64,000 bases of DNA from Prinia subflava (Eukaryota; Chordata; Aves; Passeriformes; Cisticolidae). Shown here piece by piece: positions 46,810 to 62,200 of this stretch; within the stretch, counting starts at the first letter, position 1; every line of letters starts with the position of its first letter. The notes beneath the pieces were generated by a model that was not told the origin of the DNA, ran no database searches, and saw nothing but the letters and a program-made list of their open reading frames with translations. A program made the position numbers and the translations under genes. The stretch is from contig NC_086283.1 of NCBI RefSeq assembly GCF_021018805.1, forward strand, positions 7,205,162-7,269,161, given 5' to 3'.

Positions 46810-49800
46810 TCATTTGTAATTATGATGTCCTAAACAAACTGGAGTATTTTTTTGTTTAATTTTATTCTTCAGTAACACCTCTTTGCTGAGGGAAGTAACT
46901 TCAGTTTTAGCTAGAGGTTGTCCCCATGCCAAGGCAGAAATGACCAGGCTGTCACACGCTCAGCTGTTGGCAGCTCTTACCCTTCAAGCCAAATGTTGCC
47001 TCGGATGCCACAGTTCATTCCCTGCTCACTCTGCACCAGGAAGGACATCACAGGTCTTTTCCAAAATGAAACTACACAAAGAGCTAAGGGAACTTAATTT
47101 GGTATGTCAAAGGCACAATTTAAGTCACTCCCTGTATGGAGTGCCACTGCTTACATTTCACCTCATCCACTGTGTGCAGCAACAAGCAAGCAAATAATCG
47201 TGCGATTTATTAGAAGCCTTAAGCCCAAAGGCACGGAGCCCTGTACCAGTCTGTTGTAGCAGGTCATTAATATTTAATTTTCAAACATATGTCAAAGAAC
47301 TAGACTTAAAAAATCTGATTAGCCTAAATCTGAGGTGGGGTGGTTTGAAGATTGCAACCTCATAACCACAGAAATAAAATATAATAGAGTGAAGGAAAGG
47401 CAGGAATCCATCCCAAGTGGGCCTCATGCTGGAGTTATTTACTTGTATCTTCACTTTAGCTCATCATCTTACTGGAATCTCAATCAAGACAATTTTATTG
47501 AATTTTCATAGTTTGCCACTATTTTCATCACTTTAATATTGCACATTTATGCTTTTAAACAAACAGGCCAGTCAGAATAAGGGAACGAGGAAGGACAGTG
47601 CTTGCTGTGAATACCAATGAAGATGTGTCACTGAGAGTCTGCATGCACTGCCAGCTCATTCTGCTGCACAGAAGAAAGCAGGACTGAGGCTCTGTGGAGG
47701 CAGGAAGCAGAGCCTTAGACAACACTGCTCTGGAGAGAAGAATCAGCCTCCAAAGTTGCCATGTCAGCACAACACTGCAGAACTGCCAGGGAAACAGGGT
47801 ATGCCACATGTCCCCATATGGGGAGAAAAGCCTGTCTTACCTCTATATAATATTGCAAGGTCCTATGATGAATAGCAGAATTATGCAAAATTATGTATTT
47901 TATCTGTTCCTTTTTTAGATGGATGGTTTCTTAGACATACAACAACCTCTTCTCAGAAAATACATTTATAATCTTCACAAGTGTTAAGATTGGTGGCTGT
48001 GAAATGACACACAAGCCAAAACACCAAAGTCCAGAAAAGTCCACACACACACATCCAGAAGCAGCAAACTCTGATTATGATTATGATTATGATGTCTCAT
48101 AAAATAAGGGAGGTAACTGAAGGGGACCAGAGGACAAGCCTGAAAATCTTCTTTTACATGTGTCACTGTAATGCACAAGACATTTGTGTTAGAAAGAAAG
48201 TAAAACAGAGATTAAACCCAATTGTTTTTAATATGCTAAAAATTTGAGTTAAATGTCTGAAAGAGGCAATACTTTCAGCACCAACATGCAAAAAGTCACA
48301 CCTAAAAAAATAGTCAAAAACACCCACCATAAAAATATAACTGAGTGGATGCCTCTTGCAAAATGAATTTGTAGGGGTATTTCTTGAGGAGTAAGCCCCA
48401 GTGCTGCAGCTACTTTAAGCTAAGAGCTGAAAAGCCAAAATGTGTTAAAGAAGAGGCAATTGGTAATATATTAGAGAAGACCAAGTAAGGCACTGGGACA
48501 TACAGTTATGTACTGAATATACACATTGAAGCCTATTGTAGCTGCATCTTTGATCTGCCTCCATGGGCTTTGTCTCCATTTAATAAAATAACTTTGAAAA
48601 AACCCAAGTGACTTATACTTGCAAGCAGGGCAAATTAGCTCATAGCAGCAGAAATGTTGGTTTCATTTTCCAGGTTTCTCAGTGATGACTTGAGCAGGTG
48701 TTCTAGTAGTGTCTCTTCTCAGCCTGGACCTGGCCTGTGCTGCTGCCAGCCAAGCTCTGCCAGAAGGATTATGCAAGGGAACACAAGGCCAAATGACTGT
48801 GACAGGATTTCCCTATCTCTGCTATCCAAACACATTTGTATTTTCCTACCTGGAACATTTGATTTTGTTGGTGCCTGTGGCTCAGCAGAAAGGCTGAATT
48901 AGAAAAGGCAAGTTATGCCTTTCAATTCCCACTGACTTGTATGCCTGGACTGTGTTGTCCCCATAGACTTCAGCTTCCAGAGATGCAAGGTATCTGACAA
49001 AGTTCAGGAGAGACAACTCCACAGAGGAGGACTCTTCATGCCAATACTTGAAAGGAAAAACATTTGGGCCAGAATGAAAACCCCAGACAAACAAAGCACC
49101 AAAAGTTTAAAGCCTTCACTGAACCTTGCAGCTCAAGACCAATGTGCACTAAGCAAAACAGTCTTCAGTCTCTCCACCTCTGCTCACAGCCATTCATGTG
49201 TCCTAGATAAACACTGCTCCAATGTCACAGTCACAAAGATTTAGAACAATATGGAATTGAAAACTAAATTAAAGGAAGGGAAGAACATGAAAAGAAGTGT
49301 TTTGGCACAGCACTGAAGATTGCTAAAAGTCTTTAATAATCGACAAGGCAGAAAGTCCTGGGGTCACATGAAAACCTGGAAAGGATTCCTGGCTTCAGCC
49401 TACTATTGATGTATTACATGTCTCAGATGGTGACTTAACATCTTTATGTCTCTATTTACTTCCACATATGAGAGCAGCTGTAGTACCCTTCATTATGGTT
49501 TGTCAAGGTTAATCACCTTATCAGAAACAATAGTGATTCAGATCTGCAAGACCCATAGTCTTGTTAGCAGATAGCTCAATTTACTTATTTGCTGTTATCT
49601 CCTCTTATTCCTTGCTTGTGTTTTTGTCAGGGAATAAATCCCCATGATGGGCAGGACATAATCGGAGACTGATTATGTGAAATATCAGGAAAAAATGAAG
49701 AGACACAACCACAGAACCACAAGGACATAAGTAGTCTGGCTAGCATCTCCCAGGAAGCTTAAAGGTCTCTAAACGTATTTTCAGTTGCCACAGGATGCTT

Positions 49801-52800
49801 TTTCAAACAAATAGAAGGCTTTTGGTATCCATTCCTTAGTTTCTTCATTCTAGTCACAAAATAAGGCATGAAAGGAGTTCATCTAGAAAATGTGCTGCTA
49901 ACACGCTCCAGTGGCTGGCTCTTGAGAACAAAGGTTTCTGTTCACAGTGCTTATAACCAGCTCTCAATTAAGTTAGCTTTCTTCTCTTCTCTATTAGGCA
50001 GGACACAGAGCTTATAAATCATAAATAAATGAGACTATAAGGACAGACTGTATTTCACACACTCACCTTTGAAAAACAGCATTTGAGTGCAGATGAGACC
50101 TGCAAGTCTCTGAGACAGGGCCAGATTCCCTTCCAAATTATGCCTCTATCCAAAAGAAATCACAGCATTTGGTGCTGCTTTCTTGACTTGCAGTTAAATG
50201 AGAACACTGGGGTTTTTTTCAAATGCTAGTGGAAAAAAAATATTTCCAGTGTAAGCTAGATTTGATATAAGAAAGATTTTTTCTGACATTGATGTGTAAA
50301 TATAACAAATACCTACAGGTAAGGACTGCATTTTCATTCTTCTGTCTAAAGTGCCTTAAACTACTTCTCAGTTCATGGGAAAGGTTGAAGAGTTACCTGC
50401 AAGCACTGTAGGAAACTATTTGTCCAGAATGTACATCTTCATATAAAATTCAGAAGACTTTTCCTGCATGCCTGTTTTCTTATTTACTTCATGCCAATGA
50501 GAGTCCTTTTCTCTTTTTATTATACCAACCCTACACTGCAAATCTTTGCCCAGTTTGGATTTGAGAACAGGGGGATGGGACACACTGGAAAGCATGCTAA
50601 GAGAGCACTTCGTATTGGAAACATTCCCTCCTCCCATAGTACAGTCAAAGCAACATAACCTTCAAGTGCTTGGTGTTGGGTACCCATCTCCAGGTGTATT
50701 TTTTCCTCACTTTATTTTGCTTCCAGTATCATGAAGTTGCCAAACATCTTCTTCCTCCTTGTCTCTCAAAAATTTTCAGTCTACTGACAATCCTGCCTTC
50801 TGCATAACTTGTTATTTTACATTTCAGAAGAGCAGTCTAGAAGAATAAATAGCAGCTGTTTATACTGGCATTTCTTCTAGAAATAAGATGTGTGCATGCA
50901 CTTTATGCACATCTATGAGTAGGTTTTTGTATGTATATACATATATGCACAAAGGCATACAGAACATGCATACAGACGTGTTCCAAAGCAATTTATCTGT
51001 GAGGCAAACTCTTTATACTCAGTGTAATATGAGACAGAGGGAAGGTCCATTGAACATATTTTTGAGATGAAAAAAATTAATTTGTTGAAGGGAGGGGTTG
51101 CTTCAGTAGAGATTAGTACTGGCAGGTGAGCCATTTAAGAATACCTCATCATACTGCTGTCACGGGAAAAGTTGTTTCCACAGAAGGCAAAGAAAACGAA
51201 AAGCCAGTAAGATATCTGTAGGCCAGTGCTGGAAAAGAAGGAAAAATCATCTAACTACAAATCCTGAAAAACAGAGACTTAAAAGTGGGGTTGACAAACT
51301 GGACTACGTTAACAACAACAACAACAATAATAAAGGCCTCACTGAAGAGCCCAAGCCTTGATTGCATGCCATTCTTCAAACTGAGAAATTTTTATACTAA
51401 AATAACAATTGTGTTATATGGATTAACCTGGTTTACCTAGAAGTGTAATACTGTCACAAATGGATTTTTGTGGAAAACCTTGCAGCCAAAAAATGCATAA
51501 GCAATCCTTGAAACATTAAGTGCCTAGGGAGTGCCTGTAAAGAAAAATAGTAAGGCTTCTTCACACAGGAAAATTGCTGGACACTACAATCACTCTGCAA
51601 CTTTACATTCAGTTCTTTGGGCAGAGTTTATCTTCCCTGCTAAAACCTGGCAACACGGTGTCTTGGGCATCAGACTTCATGGTTCTGAGCTTTCCTAAGG
51701 TAGAGTGGCTCTGCTCTGGGGGTGAGTATGGGGCTGTAAGTCTCTGCACCTGCAATGGTGCTACAGGTGGCAGAGTGTTGCTTAAGTGTCTGAGACCAGT
51801 GCTCCATGTGGATTATTTAGCTTTTTGAAAACAAAATTATTTCTCAACCTGTAAAACTATGGCACTACGGGAATATTTACCAGAAGACTGAGGATCTTCA
51901 AAACTGCCTAGGTGAAAATTACCCTTCTGCTTGCTTTTCCTCCCATCTTCCCACCACCTCCCCCAAAAATGTGTCTGGAAAGAAATGAGCACAGCTAACT
52001 TTCCTCATCTCCTTTCCCTAAGGCCATTCATAGACCGCCCTCCCTCCTGCCTTGTTTCAAAGCAGGCTTCTAGGCCAGTTTCTACGGAGCAGAAAGTCAA
52101 ATATGGCAGCTGTGGCATGTCCAGTAACAATTCCCTGTGCTTGCTGAATGGTGAATTGCCTCCAGACAGTCCATTCTTTCTTTCCTGTTTTTCTGGGCTG
52201 GTTTCTATTCAATTAACTGCTTTATAATTACACAATAAACAGCTCCACGGCTTGCCCAAATAGTGTTCACTTCTGCAATAACCTTTGTCAGCCACACCTG
52301 CATTCTCTACCACTGTGTTTTTTGCCTTCTCTACATGAATAGTTCTTCACTTGCAACCTCTCTTTGCAGAGCAGACGTAGCTTTTGGCTCATTTTGGCTG
52401 ACCTTGACTTGCAGTGGGCTGCTTGGAGGAGAAGGTTCATGGCAGCTGAACCACAGGCATTAAGAGCAGGTTGCAGAAAGTGGTGGCACATTCCAGCCCA
52501 TGGGTAACACGTTGTCTTAAGCAAGAGGCAAACAAGAAATAACAACAAGGAAGCAGAAGAGTCATATGACTTTAAGCACCTTCTAAGTGCACAACAGAGG
52601 GACAGATGGGAGAAATCTCTGCCAGCCCATGGAGCCTGTAGCAGTGCCAGTGCATTTCCATGGGAATGTCTTTGTGGAGATTGATACAACGCAGATTCTA
52701 GTATGGACTTGCTGAGGGTCTTAGTAGAGCAGCAACATTGCCTCATCTCACACCCAAGAATCTCTTCCAGAGAGGATGCAATGATGGCTTTTTTGATCTG

Positions 52801-53160
52801 GTTTAAGTTTCTTGATAGTATACAAGTGTTGCCTCCATAGAAGCCTATGCAACAACCCTTCAGCACCTGAGTTATCCAAAAGCTGAGCAATAGACCATGG
52901 GAAGAAGTGCATTAGTTACTTAACAAGACCTAATTCCATTGGTCTGGAAAACCTTCTTGTTTCTCACAGCAGCAGGAAATTTAATTTTGCTCTGCCTATC
53001 TTCGAAAATTTTTTAAGTCCCATAATTTTTACAATAGCAGTGGAAAAAATAGTCTGGTGACTCTGTTATCAGACCATTTTATGTAACATGTTTGCAGTGA
53101 ATGATTAAACAAAAAGATTATTGCTTAGTAAGTTTTGAGTAGTTGCCCAGAAATCATGCA
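46810..53160. other. Intergenic region downstream of ETNPPL, first part
   Basis: AT-rich with no supported gene. Minor simple repeats are gattat units near 48072-48095, an aac run near 51311, and a CA/TG-rich patch near 50885-50960. A 200-codon minus-strand open frame at 52288-52890 is the longest here without low complexity, but it shows no domain or splice context that I recognise. Confidence 0.55.
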
Positions 53161-53164
53161 TGCA

Positions 53165-53290
53165 GAGCCAAATACTACCGTTGATGTTGAAGCACTTCTA
53201 AAAGGATTAACTCGAGCAGACAGTGCCAAAATTCATCCTTTGAATAGGGAGGTGTGCTTGCCATTGAAATGTCAACGGTAAAGTCAACAT
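53165..53290. repeat. Inverted-repeat segment, ancient amniote repeat-like
   Basis: The half-sites taccgttga (about 53177) and tcaacggta (about 53273) are exact reverse complements about 95 bases apart. The left flank agccaaatactaccgttgat resembles the same ancient repeat class seen in ETNPPL. Confidence 0.4.
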
Positions 53291-56200
53291 TGATTTGAAA
53301 CTTGACACAAAATACACCGGGAGCGTCATTCTCCTGTTGCTTTAGAGATCACTGCTAGTGAACCCTCAAGGACAAATATGTGGTAACGAAGCTGGCGATG
53401 GCCACAGTTTGGGCAAACAGGGATGTGTAAGTTCATGCCTTTGACAATGCTCTTTGGGTCCCTTTATGAAAATTGTAAACATTCATGTGACCCACTAGTT
53501 CTGGAAAAATTTACATCTATAATGCTATGAGTGTGGTTAACAGAGATTTCATTATTTAAATTTCAAATGGTCCCTGAGCTGCTGATTCCTTAACAATTTT
53601 CAGATCATAAGTTCTGTTATAAATACTTGGGCGTACACTATCACAGAAGAATTGACAAGGTTCTCCATTATTTTAAAAATATAGGGGAGTTAGTGCCAGC
53701 TCACAAAATGTTGTGAAAAGAAAAACCAAATGAACTATAAATGCTACTGCAGATTTTACAATTAATTATCTTTATTAAATGTTTTTGCAATTCACCCAAG
53801 TCTAATAGAATGACTAGTCTGTACTTGTAAGTTAATTCTGAGCAGGGCAGAGTAAATATACATTGCAATAACTGTTGCAGAATAACTCATGTGTAAAAAC
53901 CTGTTCTGGAATCAGTCTGCCTCATTCCATTTTAGATTAATTCAGTCTGAAAGGAAGAATTTGGGATCTGACACATATCAGAATTGAGATCTCTTTTTTC
54001 AGATGTACTTGAGTCTGATATTTTCTCTCACTGTTCTTCCCTTTTCAGTAGGCTTTTTGGCATACATTTAATTTAGCTCTGCAGTGAGGATAAAGGGAAT
54101 AATAAAAAAGAACAGAGTTCTTCTGGAGAACCTCTTATTGATAGATTCCCCCTGACATTCTTGAATTCTACAGCAGATATGGTAACTAATGTTCTTAGGG
54201 TACAGATAAGGTTCAGAACTTCAGGACCACAGTACCCAGGACCCTTCTCTATTTTGCATAGCAGACTCTGTCTCAGTAACTCTGAAAAGAGTAGGGAGAG
54301 GATCAGCTTGGACACTACAGCTGCACAATGAATTACCACATCATGCAATAACATTATTTTTAGAGAGACGCATAATTTTGCTCCAGATTTTGGTTGCCAT
54401 GGTCTTCTAGAGACACTGAAAACAGCAAAAGAGCAACCAGTGGCTCTTTATTAGGCAGTGCTTTACTTCTTTTGCCTGCAAGAGAGATTAGAAATAGCTC
54501 ATTTCCAGCATCTAGCAGGCCAGAACTGCTTACACAATAACTTTTAATTCTCGTAGAATGGGATGATCAACCTCCTCCAACAGGGCTCATAAAGCCAAAA
54601 AGGAAATATTCCTCTGTTTATGCAGCCACTCTTTCTATTGGGAATGTTTGAGCAAAAAACATATATAAAAAAGAAACACAATAAAAATTCATAGTGTCGA
54701 TAGATGTCTTCAGATCATTCAAGGCAGCATGTATTTCTGTTCCTTGGGTCTAATTCCTACAGTCCTAAAAGCTGGTGCTCTGAACAAAATGGGTGTCCTA
54801 GCCCTGGGTTAGCAAGGCAGGAAACCCATTTTTCAGTACTGTGCTCTGGACCACAAAGCATAGACCTGGGGCCAGGGTCTGATGTGACAAATTTAGGCTG
54901 GCTACTCCCAGATCAAAACCACCATGGCCACAAGCTATACTGAGCTGATTCAGTTCACACACAGCTCATTGAACTGGGGGGACAGAAAGAGTAGAAATTT
55001 ATTTTGACAAATATTATGCTGGGTGAGGCTTATACTGTTCTGATGTAGACAGCATAGAATCTATAAACTCTCTATGATGTACTTTGGTGAATTTGACAGA
55101 GATTCAGTCATCGGGTGTTTTCATCTCATCTGTGTGGAATCATGGCTCCAGAATGCTTCAGAAGTGAACAGAGCCAGTATCTGCTCCTGCATGATGTGCC
55201 TTGAGGCCAGGAGTTTAGACACCAGTCTGTTACAGATGACCAAAAAAGGCATCCAGTACTCTGGAAAAACAGCAAGTATAAATCACCACACAAGAATGTA
55301 GGTGATCCTCAGACTGTGCTGATGAAGAATGCTGCTGCAGATGATACCCAAAGCATGTTCACTGCTTTGAACATGGCAAGGTTGATGATTTTCAATGAAG
55401 ACAATAAAATGAGAAAAAGAAGAGGTACAGCATCTCTGAAAGTGTCTCTACACTTCAGCAACAGTATTGGATGTAAAATGGCCAGCAGCAAACAGTGCAT
55501 TTTAAGACACATAAAATCTCAGTGTGTGACAAGAGATTACATTACTTACCTAGGTGTATTAGCACTTGAAACCCTGCATGGCTTGGGAGCCACTGTAAGG
55601 AATTTCAAATAAGCTGTATGTGTTATCCTTTGTTTCACATGAAAATATACCAGGGCGTGATACAGACTGAACTCAGGGACATGGAATAAGAGCAGGTCGT
55701 CTTCACTGGTGTTTCACTAATTTCTAATATTCACTAATTGGTAATATATTAGGGTCAATCTAAAAGAGACAAGGTGTTTCATGTTATGAGAGACTATCTA
55801 CATTGCTTATGACTTCTGCAGAGAAATCTCTTAGTACCTGTCCTGCATCAATTCCTTGCCACCATGGACTGTTCATTTTTAAAATACTGGGAAGTACTTT
55901 TCCTCAGGAATCTAAGCATTTCAAAGGTCTGGAGCAACCTTGCAGAATAAGAGAGACAGAAAAGAGTGTGCATGTCCATCCTGAAACATGCATGTAAATA
56001 TTTGAACCACACAGAGCTTTCCACATGAAAATACCTATCAAGCTTCTGCTTGCTCATCAGCTCTATTGAGCAAGTCTCAAATTTGTTAGGATGTATCATA
56101 TTCCCAGATGGTATAAATTACTGTGGCATTTCTGGCCTCAGTGAAGTCACGAAAGTCACAACAGCCTTGGGTCAGCACCTTCATTCACAGTCCTGCATCC

Positions 56201-59200
56201 CCTGTCCCATGCATTCAAACAGATGTATGAAACCTGTAGTGTTTTACACCTGAAGTACACAGCCTGAAGTACAAACCCACACTCCACCTGTTTGCAGTAG
56301 CTCATACACTCTCAGGTTATGCTATCTTGCACTAACCTAGTATCAAAATGAAGTATCAACACAATTTTAAAAAATGGTTGAAGGAGTTATCGGTTTGGCA
56401 TGCAAACAGGCACCATGCTGAATCCACTTCATTCCTAGCATTTATTTCCTTTGGTGCTAAAAACCTTTAAAGTATTCATTTTCCCCCTCCAGTTTCCACA
56501 TTGTCAATGTACTACAAGAGAACTATTCTGTAAAGTCTACTTGATTCATTCCTTGTTAACCACAAATTATCAAAAATTATGAGTTGAGATCTCCAATAAT
56601 CACCACATTTTTTAAAAAAATTGTAATGTACTAGAATATTTATTTGTCTTTTACATTCAGGGTGTGTTCAAAAGCTTTATATGAAGTCACTTCAGAAACT
56701 TTTTTTCAGAAAAAATAATCTGCTTCCATGGGCATGATTAAAGCAACACTTTCTGGTGAAGCACACTTTCAAAGAACACATCTAAACCTGTACATTTTAA
56801 AATCTGGGTAAAGAAATTCTCCAATATGCACTGCTTCATCTGTTAAACTTAGAACTGCTATTGCACATACCTACAATCAACTTGGAAAGCAAAAAACACC
56901 CTTGAGAGCCATAGCATTAGGTTAAGCCTCACTTCCTAAATCCCCCACACCCCTTGTCAAGCCCACACAGAATCTGCTGCAGAGTTAGGTGACTGCTGCA
57001 CTCTATGACTTTACTCCCTCCCAGGGCATCTCACCTCGATCAAATATTTCTCTGCCCTTGCAGGCACCCAGCCCTCCTTGCACCGTCCCACTGACAAATT
57101 ATCGCAGTGCCTCACATGCTCTGGAGCACATGGTTTGTCAGGAAAATTCATACCTGCTCAGGGCTGAAAGCTCCGCACAGTCACACTCACAGAAACCAAA
57201 GAGCCACCAGGAGAAACTCCTAAGCATCCTTGAAGCCCTCAGGCCAGAGAGGATGTCAGGGTGACAGGGGTTACCTGGAAAAACACAACTGGCTCTGCTC
57301 TACAAGAAGCAGAAATCATTTCACTGAAGCAACTGTTCCTTACAAAACACCACAGCCTTGCAGGTAGCCACAGGGCCACCAGGCCTGGAGGAGGCCAGGG
57401 CACAGATTCTTCCTGACCATGGCCCCAGGACACAGGATATTGTTTTAGGAGCTTCTGCTTTTTGCTCTGGTGTACCCCAAGTTCCCTCCTTGAAGGCTGT
57501 TTCTGTTTTGATCAGGCTGGTAAGGAGAAGAAACTTCTTCAATGTGAACAGCTGCATTCACTATCAACAGTGTAGGAACAACCTGGTTCTTTTCAGCTGG
57601 AAATGGAAGTCAGATAACTTTTGGCTCTGTCTATTATTAGAAGTGCCTGCAAACATTTCTGGATAAAAAACTCAGCTGTCTGTCCTACTAAGCTCTCATG
57701 GTGTGTTGCATGCATGATGATGACCCACAGCTTTTTTTGCAAACTTTCCTGGATAAAATTAGGGAGGTGGTGCAAGTAGACCATTCCCAAGTTACAGATT
57801 GGATGCACTCATCCTGCTCTTGGAGGCTAACATTGATGTGAGCCACTCTGAGTCACAGGAAAAGGTGACAAATGATTAGGACTTTTTATGTTTTAGTACA
57901 AAACTACTAGGTCATTTGCACCCTTACAGCTTTTACTATTCTTATGTCTGCTGCTTTTAAGATTGAAAACATAAGCCTTAAGTCCTGCTGTCTAATTTTA
58001 CATGGAAATTTACAAGCTATTACAGAAAGAATTGGGTTTTTTTAATTACTTAAGTGAACCTGAGTCTCAGAAAAATGTGGATCTCAAAGCAAACTTTGCT
58101 GGTTGACACTATGTCTAATTTTATTATAAAGCAAATTATGCAACAGGATAACCTGCTTACTGTGTTGGTTGAGTCACCTTCACCACAGGCTTTCACAGGA
58201 GGTGATATAACATCCTTGCAGGCTTACAGAATTAGTGACTGTGCTTTGACTGTGTGACAGGAACAATGTTGGACTGGAACACAGAGAGGATGTTGCCTAA
58301 GCTCTGGGTATGTGATTTCTGTTTTCATGCAGCAAAGCCCTCAGGCATAGGGAAAACAAAGATAAAGTGTTGTGCAAGAAATCCTACACATAGTTTGTAT
58401 TCCCCAAAATTTTGCAGTAATCAGGTTTTTTGGAGCACATATTAGACAGCTAGTAACACCTGAAACAATCAGTCTGACTAACATTGCTTTTTATCCTCTC
58501 TGCAGTTCCTAAGTCCTTGAGCCACCTTGGTACTGCAAAAATTTGGTGGCATCTGTGCCCTTCAGGAGCAGCAAGTTTTGACCCCACTCACACAAGAATT
58601 TCATGGAATCACAAAGTTTGCTCTTTTCCTGGGCTGTGTGTGACTCAGGCTAGCCAGAGGGCAGAGGGACAATGGCCAGCAGATAGACCCTCCAGGGGTG
58701 TTGAGAGCACGACTCAAGCACTATGCCCATAAGCTATCATTCAGCTGTTTTGCCGCATTTAGCTGTCACAAGTTCTTTTGCTTGATGTTTAATTTCTTAC
58801 TGAACCTTGAGCGACCCGGTAGGACAAATTACATCAACCATGAGTAATCATTTGTTTGTAGCTAGTTACTATTAACACTACCACGTAGCTTAGTCAGTAA
58901 CAACAAAAAAGGCAAAAAAAATCAATAAATACTCTTTACCTGAATTTAAAGGATATCCTTTTTTGTGTCTTTTATGATTGAGGAAATTAATAAGCAGTGT
59001 GGAAAACATGGACATTATTGTGGAGCAGGACTATAAATAAATAAATTACCATATATGTGAATTTCTATCAATTATGGTTTGTACCAGTTGCTGGTCTTGC
59101 TGCTTGACCCTGTTTTGTCAGACTTACTCCAGAGCTGGCCTGATGCAAATTTTCCTCTGATCACTCCCTCTTCCTCCTTTCTTGTTTTAAAACAAGTATC

Positions 59201-62200
59201 TGAATGCAGCACTTTTTATTGTGGGTCCTGAGGTACAGAATTACCTTCTGCTGACATACAGGTAATTTTTCCAATCCCAGTTTCCAAACAATACCAACAT
59301 CATCTATCTATCCATCTATATCTGTCTGTATTACTGTGACCCATGGTAACTCCAATTCCTTTCTCTATTGTTTCTTCAACTTAATTTTATTTATTTTTCT
59401 ATCCCTTTCAAATAAATGCTGCAGTTTAGCTGAAGGTTTCAGGCATGAGATAGGATTGAATGTATCAATAAATCAAAAAAGGTAACCCTAACTGTGCTTT
59501 CTGGTCTTTTGCTCCTACAAATTTCCTTAGGGTTTATCAAGATAATATTAAGTGGCTGCATCCCACTTGAATTACTTTATTAAGTTTCATTGAAAATTTC
59601 TGGGGACCTGTCATTTTTGTGTTTAGTTGTGGAATACCTGGAACACCAAAATCCTAACCCAGACTTATGGTTCCTACAACTACTACTAAAATACAAAGAG
59701 CAATCACTGGTAAATGTCAGTCTCTGCAGTACACTGGCAAAACCCAATCTGGTTTTGAACACCAAAATAAAAGTAGAAATTGTGGGTTTAGACAAATACC
59801 ATGGTTTGCTGGATTATATAACATCATATTTCTGCCTGTCACTGGGAAGCCCAATTCAGTACTGTTTGCAGTGCATTAGATTATATGTAAACTATAAAGA
59901 GATAATCAAACTTCAAAGCACTTATGGGAGATTTACTCTAATTTGGTTCATGTTTTCTAAAACAGTTTGCCTGATTTTAAGACAGGGTAGCTACATTCAG
60001 TCTTTATTCAGAATCGTAGCAAGTCTCCCACAAAAATACCCATGAATTTTCCCAAATACGTGAAAGCATTTGCAGCAGAAGGACACTAGGAATGCAATTA
60101 CCAGGAGAGTAAAACCCACATCTTGTCTGAAAAGAGTTAAAGAACAGTTCCATAAAGTGCAGGGCAGAGGTACACCAACAGCCCTTATGCAGGAATGAGC
60201 TGCCAATACAAAACAGTTCCAAAATCATGCAACCAGTTCCAGGCCCACAGAGGCATGTCAGACAGAGATGTGGTAAGGAGTCACTACAAAAAATCCTGTT
60301 CTGTGCAGGAGTCTTTAAATGAGAGAGTCACCCCTCTTAGCTGCCTTATTATTATGTTGGAACTATGACAGGTCTGTTTAAAGAATAGATTTTTCTTCAG
60401 AAACTGCTTTGTCTAACCAAACACATTTGTTCAAATTATCAGTTTCAACGTTTTTTACTAGATTTTGCAAGTCCAGTGTAAATAAAAGAGAAAGACTTAA
60501 ATAGAGAGACTGACCTTTTCACTCTGCAAGCAGAGATTTCAACAAAGTCATACCTGATTACAAGTTTCAGAAGATTTCAAAAGTTTTGAAAGACTCGGAG
60601 GTATTTGTGAAACAGAACCTGTCTTTTTATGGCTTGTTCCAATGTTGACAGGCACCCAAGAGGCAAAGCAGGATCTGGTGCTCCAGCTAATTCAGCAGGC
60701 TGACTCAGAAGCATAACTGGAGACTAATAGGGCTCTAGCTTACATAGACTAACAGCTGATAGAGTCTTTTGGTCAATTTCCTTATTCTAGTGTCTTCTAT
60801 TTTCTTTTCAAATAAAAAGTGAGGCTTTCTAACTAACATTATTACTGCTGTGTTAAGTATCTGTCTGCATCATTTATTTCCAGTACAATCTGCAATAGCA
60901 GTGTAAATATCTCAGTTACAGTCTCTCTTCTATGCTTGTATCAGACAAGTGTTGCCTTACACAGAATTTTGCAGATGATGTTGAAGAGGAGATACCCACG
61001 ACTCAAAGATGGCACCAAAGATATTTCACTTTCAATGAACCATGTTCCACTTACAGGTTTCCTAACAAAACAAAGAATCCAGATTAAATACCCTCAAAGA
61101 CCTGCTCTCTGGCACACAGCAAATGAAAAGCAAATGTGCAGCAATGTAACCAAAAAGCAGTTCAAATGAATTAAGACTGTAGCAGAACAAGAGCTTGGTC
61201 ATTTCTATACACCGTTTTACCTGAATGTAAACTGCTGGAACAATATTGATTCAACATGAGAAATCATGAAATACTGCTATCTAAAGTGAAGCATTCCCAA
61301 AATTATTGCAAAAGTTCCAGAGTCTCTCCTTCTGCCTAGGTAAATTAAATTTACTGCATTAACTTTATTTAAAAATATCTCTTCAGTTGGGGGAGAAATT
61401 TGGAGCCAGCTGCCCTACCTCTCAGCACATGTGAGTGATAATGACAGGTGAACATGCACCGTACAGTAGCTTCATATTTCTGCTGCTAGCATCCATGTCA
61501 CTTTCTATTTTTGAGAGCTGACTGAGTGTTTACTAGGCTACGCTTCCTCCCCCTCCTTCCTCTGTACCATAACCTTGTAACCCAAGACGCTGGTGGCGGT
61601 GTTGGGTTTGCAGTGCTCTGACCTTTTGTTCCTCTGCTTGGAATTGCCTGCGTTTATCCCACGAGGATGCCGGTTGGGTTACCCCGATAACCTTTCATGA
61701 CAAGCCTGCTGAACTTCCCAGCAGAAACAGGAAAGGACCATGGCTTACCTCGATTCACAGAGCAGCAAACTTGGGTTCCTGTAAGGCTGGGATGGTGTTA
61801 GATGTTTCTGAGACTTCGCTGGACACACACGGGGCTGTGAAGGGAATTACCATTTAGCCTTTGGGTGACTGATCCACAGGTGGTGTGGGGACTCAAATCA
61901 CTGTCTGGGCACCTTTTTCCAGTTTTTATTCAGGCAAAATAATTAGTGAACTTCTTATTTTACCTAGTAAAGACAGATCAAGCCACTTACGGAATCACAA
62001 TATGTATTTAACAAGAAAAAGGCAATTTCGTAGTTATTGTGCCACTGTACATCACTCCACATACACACCTGACCCCCAAAAGATATCCAAAGAAGGAATA
62101 TGATAAATGAGAGGATGTCTGAATTATTTTGTCATTCCCATCTGGAGGGTCACCACCAAAACTCCCTGGGAGTATTACCTGTGTGCCAACTAAAAAAATA

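Noticed and set aside
58595..58640. Possible CR1 retrotransposon 3' end (catggaatcacaaag)
   Set aside because: Only a few bases resemble the CR1 terminal octamer repeats, and the adjoining sequence does not continue as CR1.
59590..60045. 151-codon + strand frame in the intergenic region
   Set aside because: Composition is like random AT-rich translation, with no motif, splice site or partner exon.
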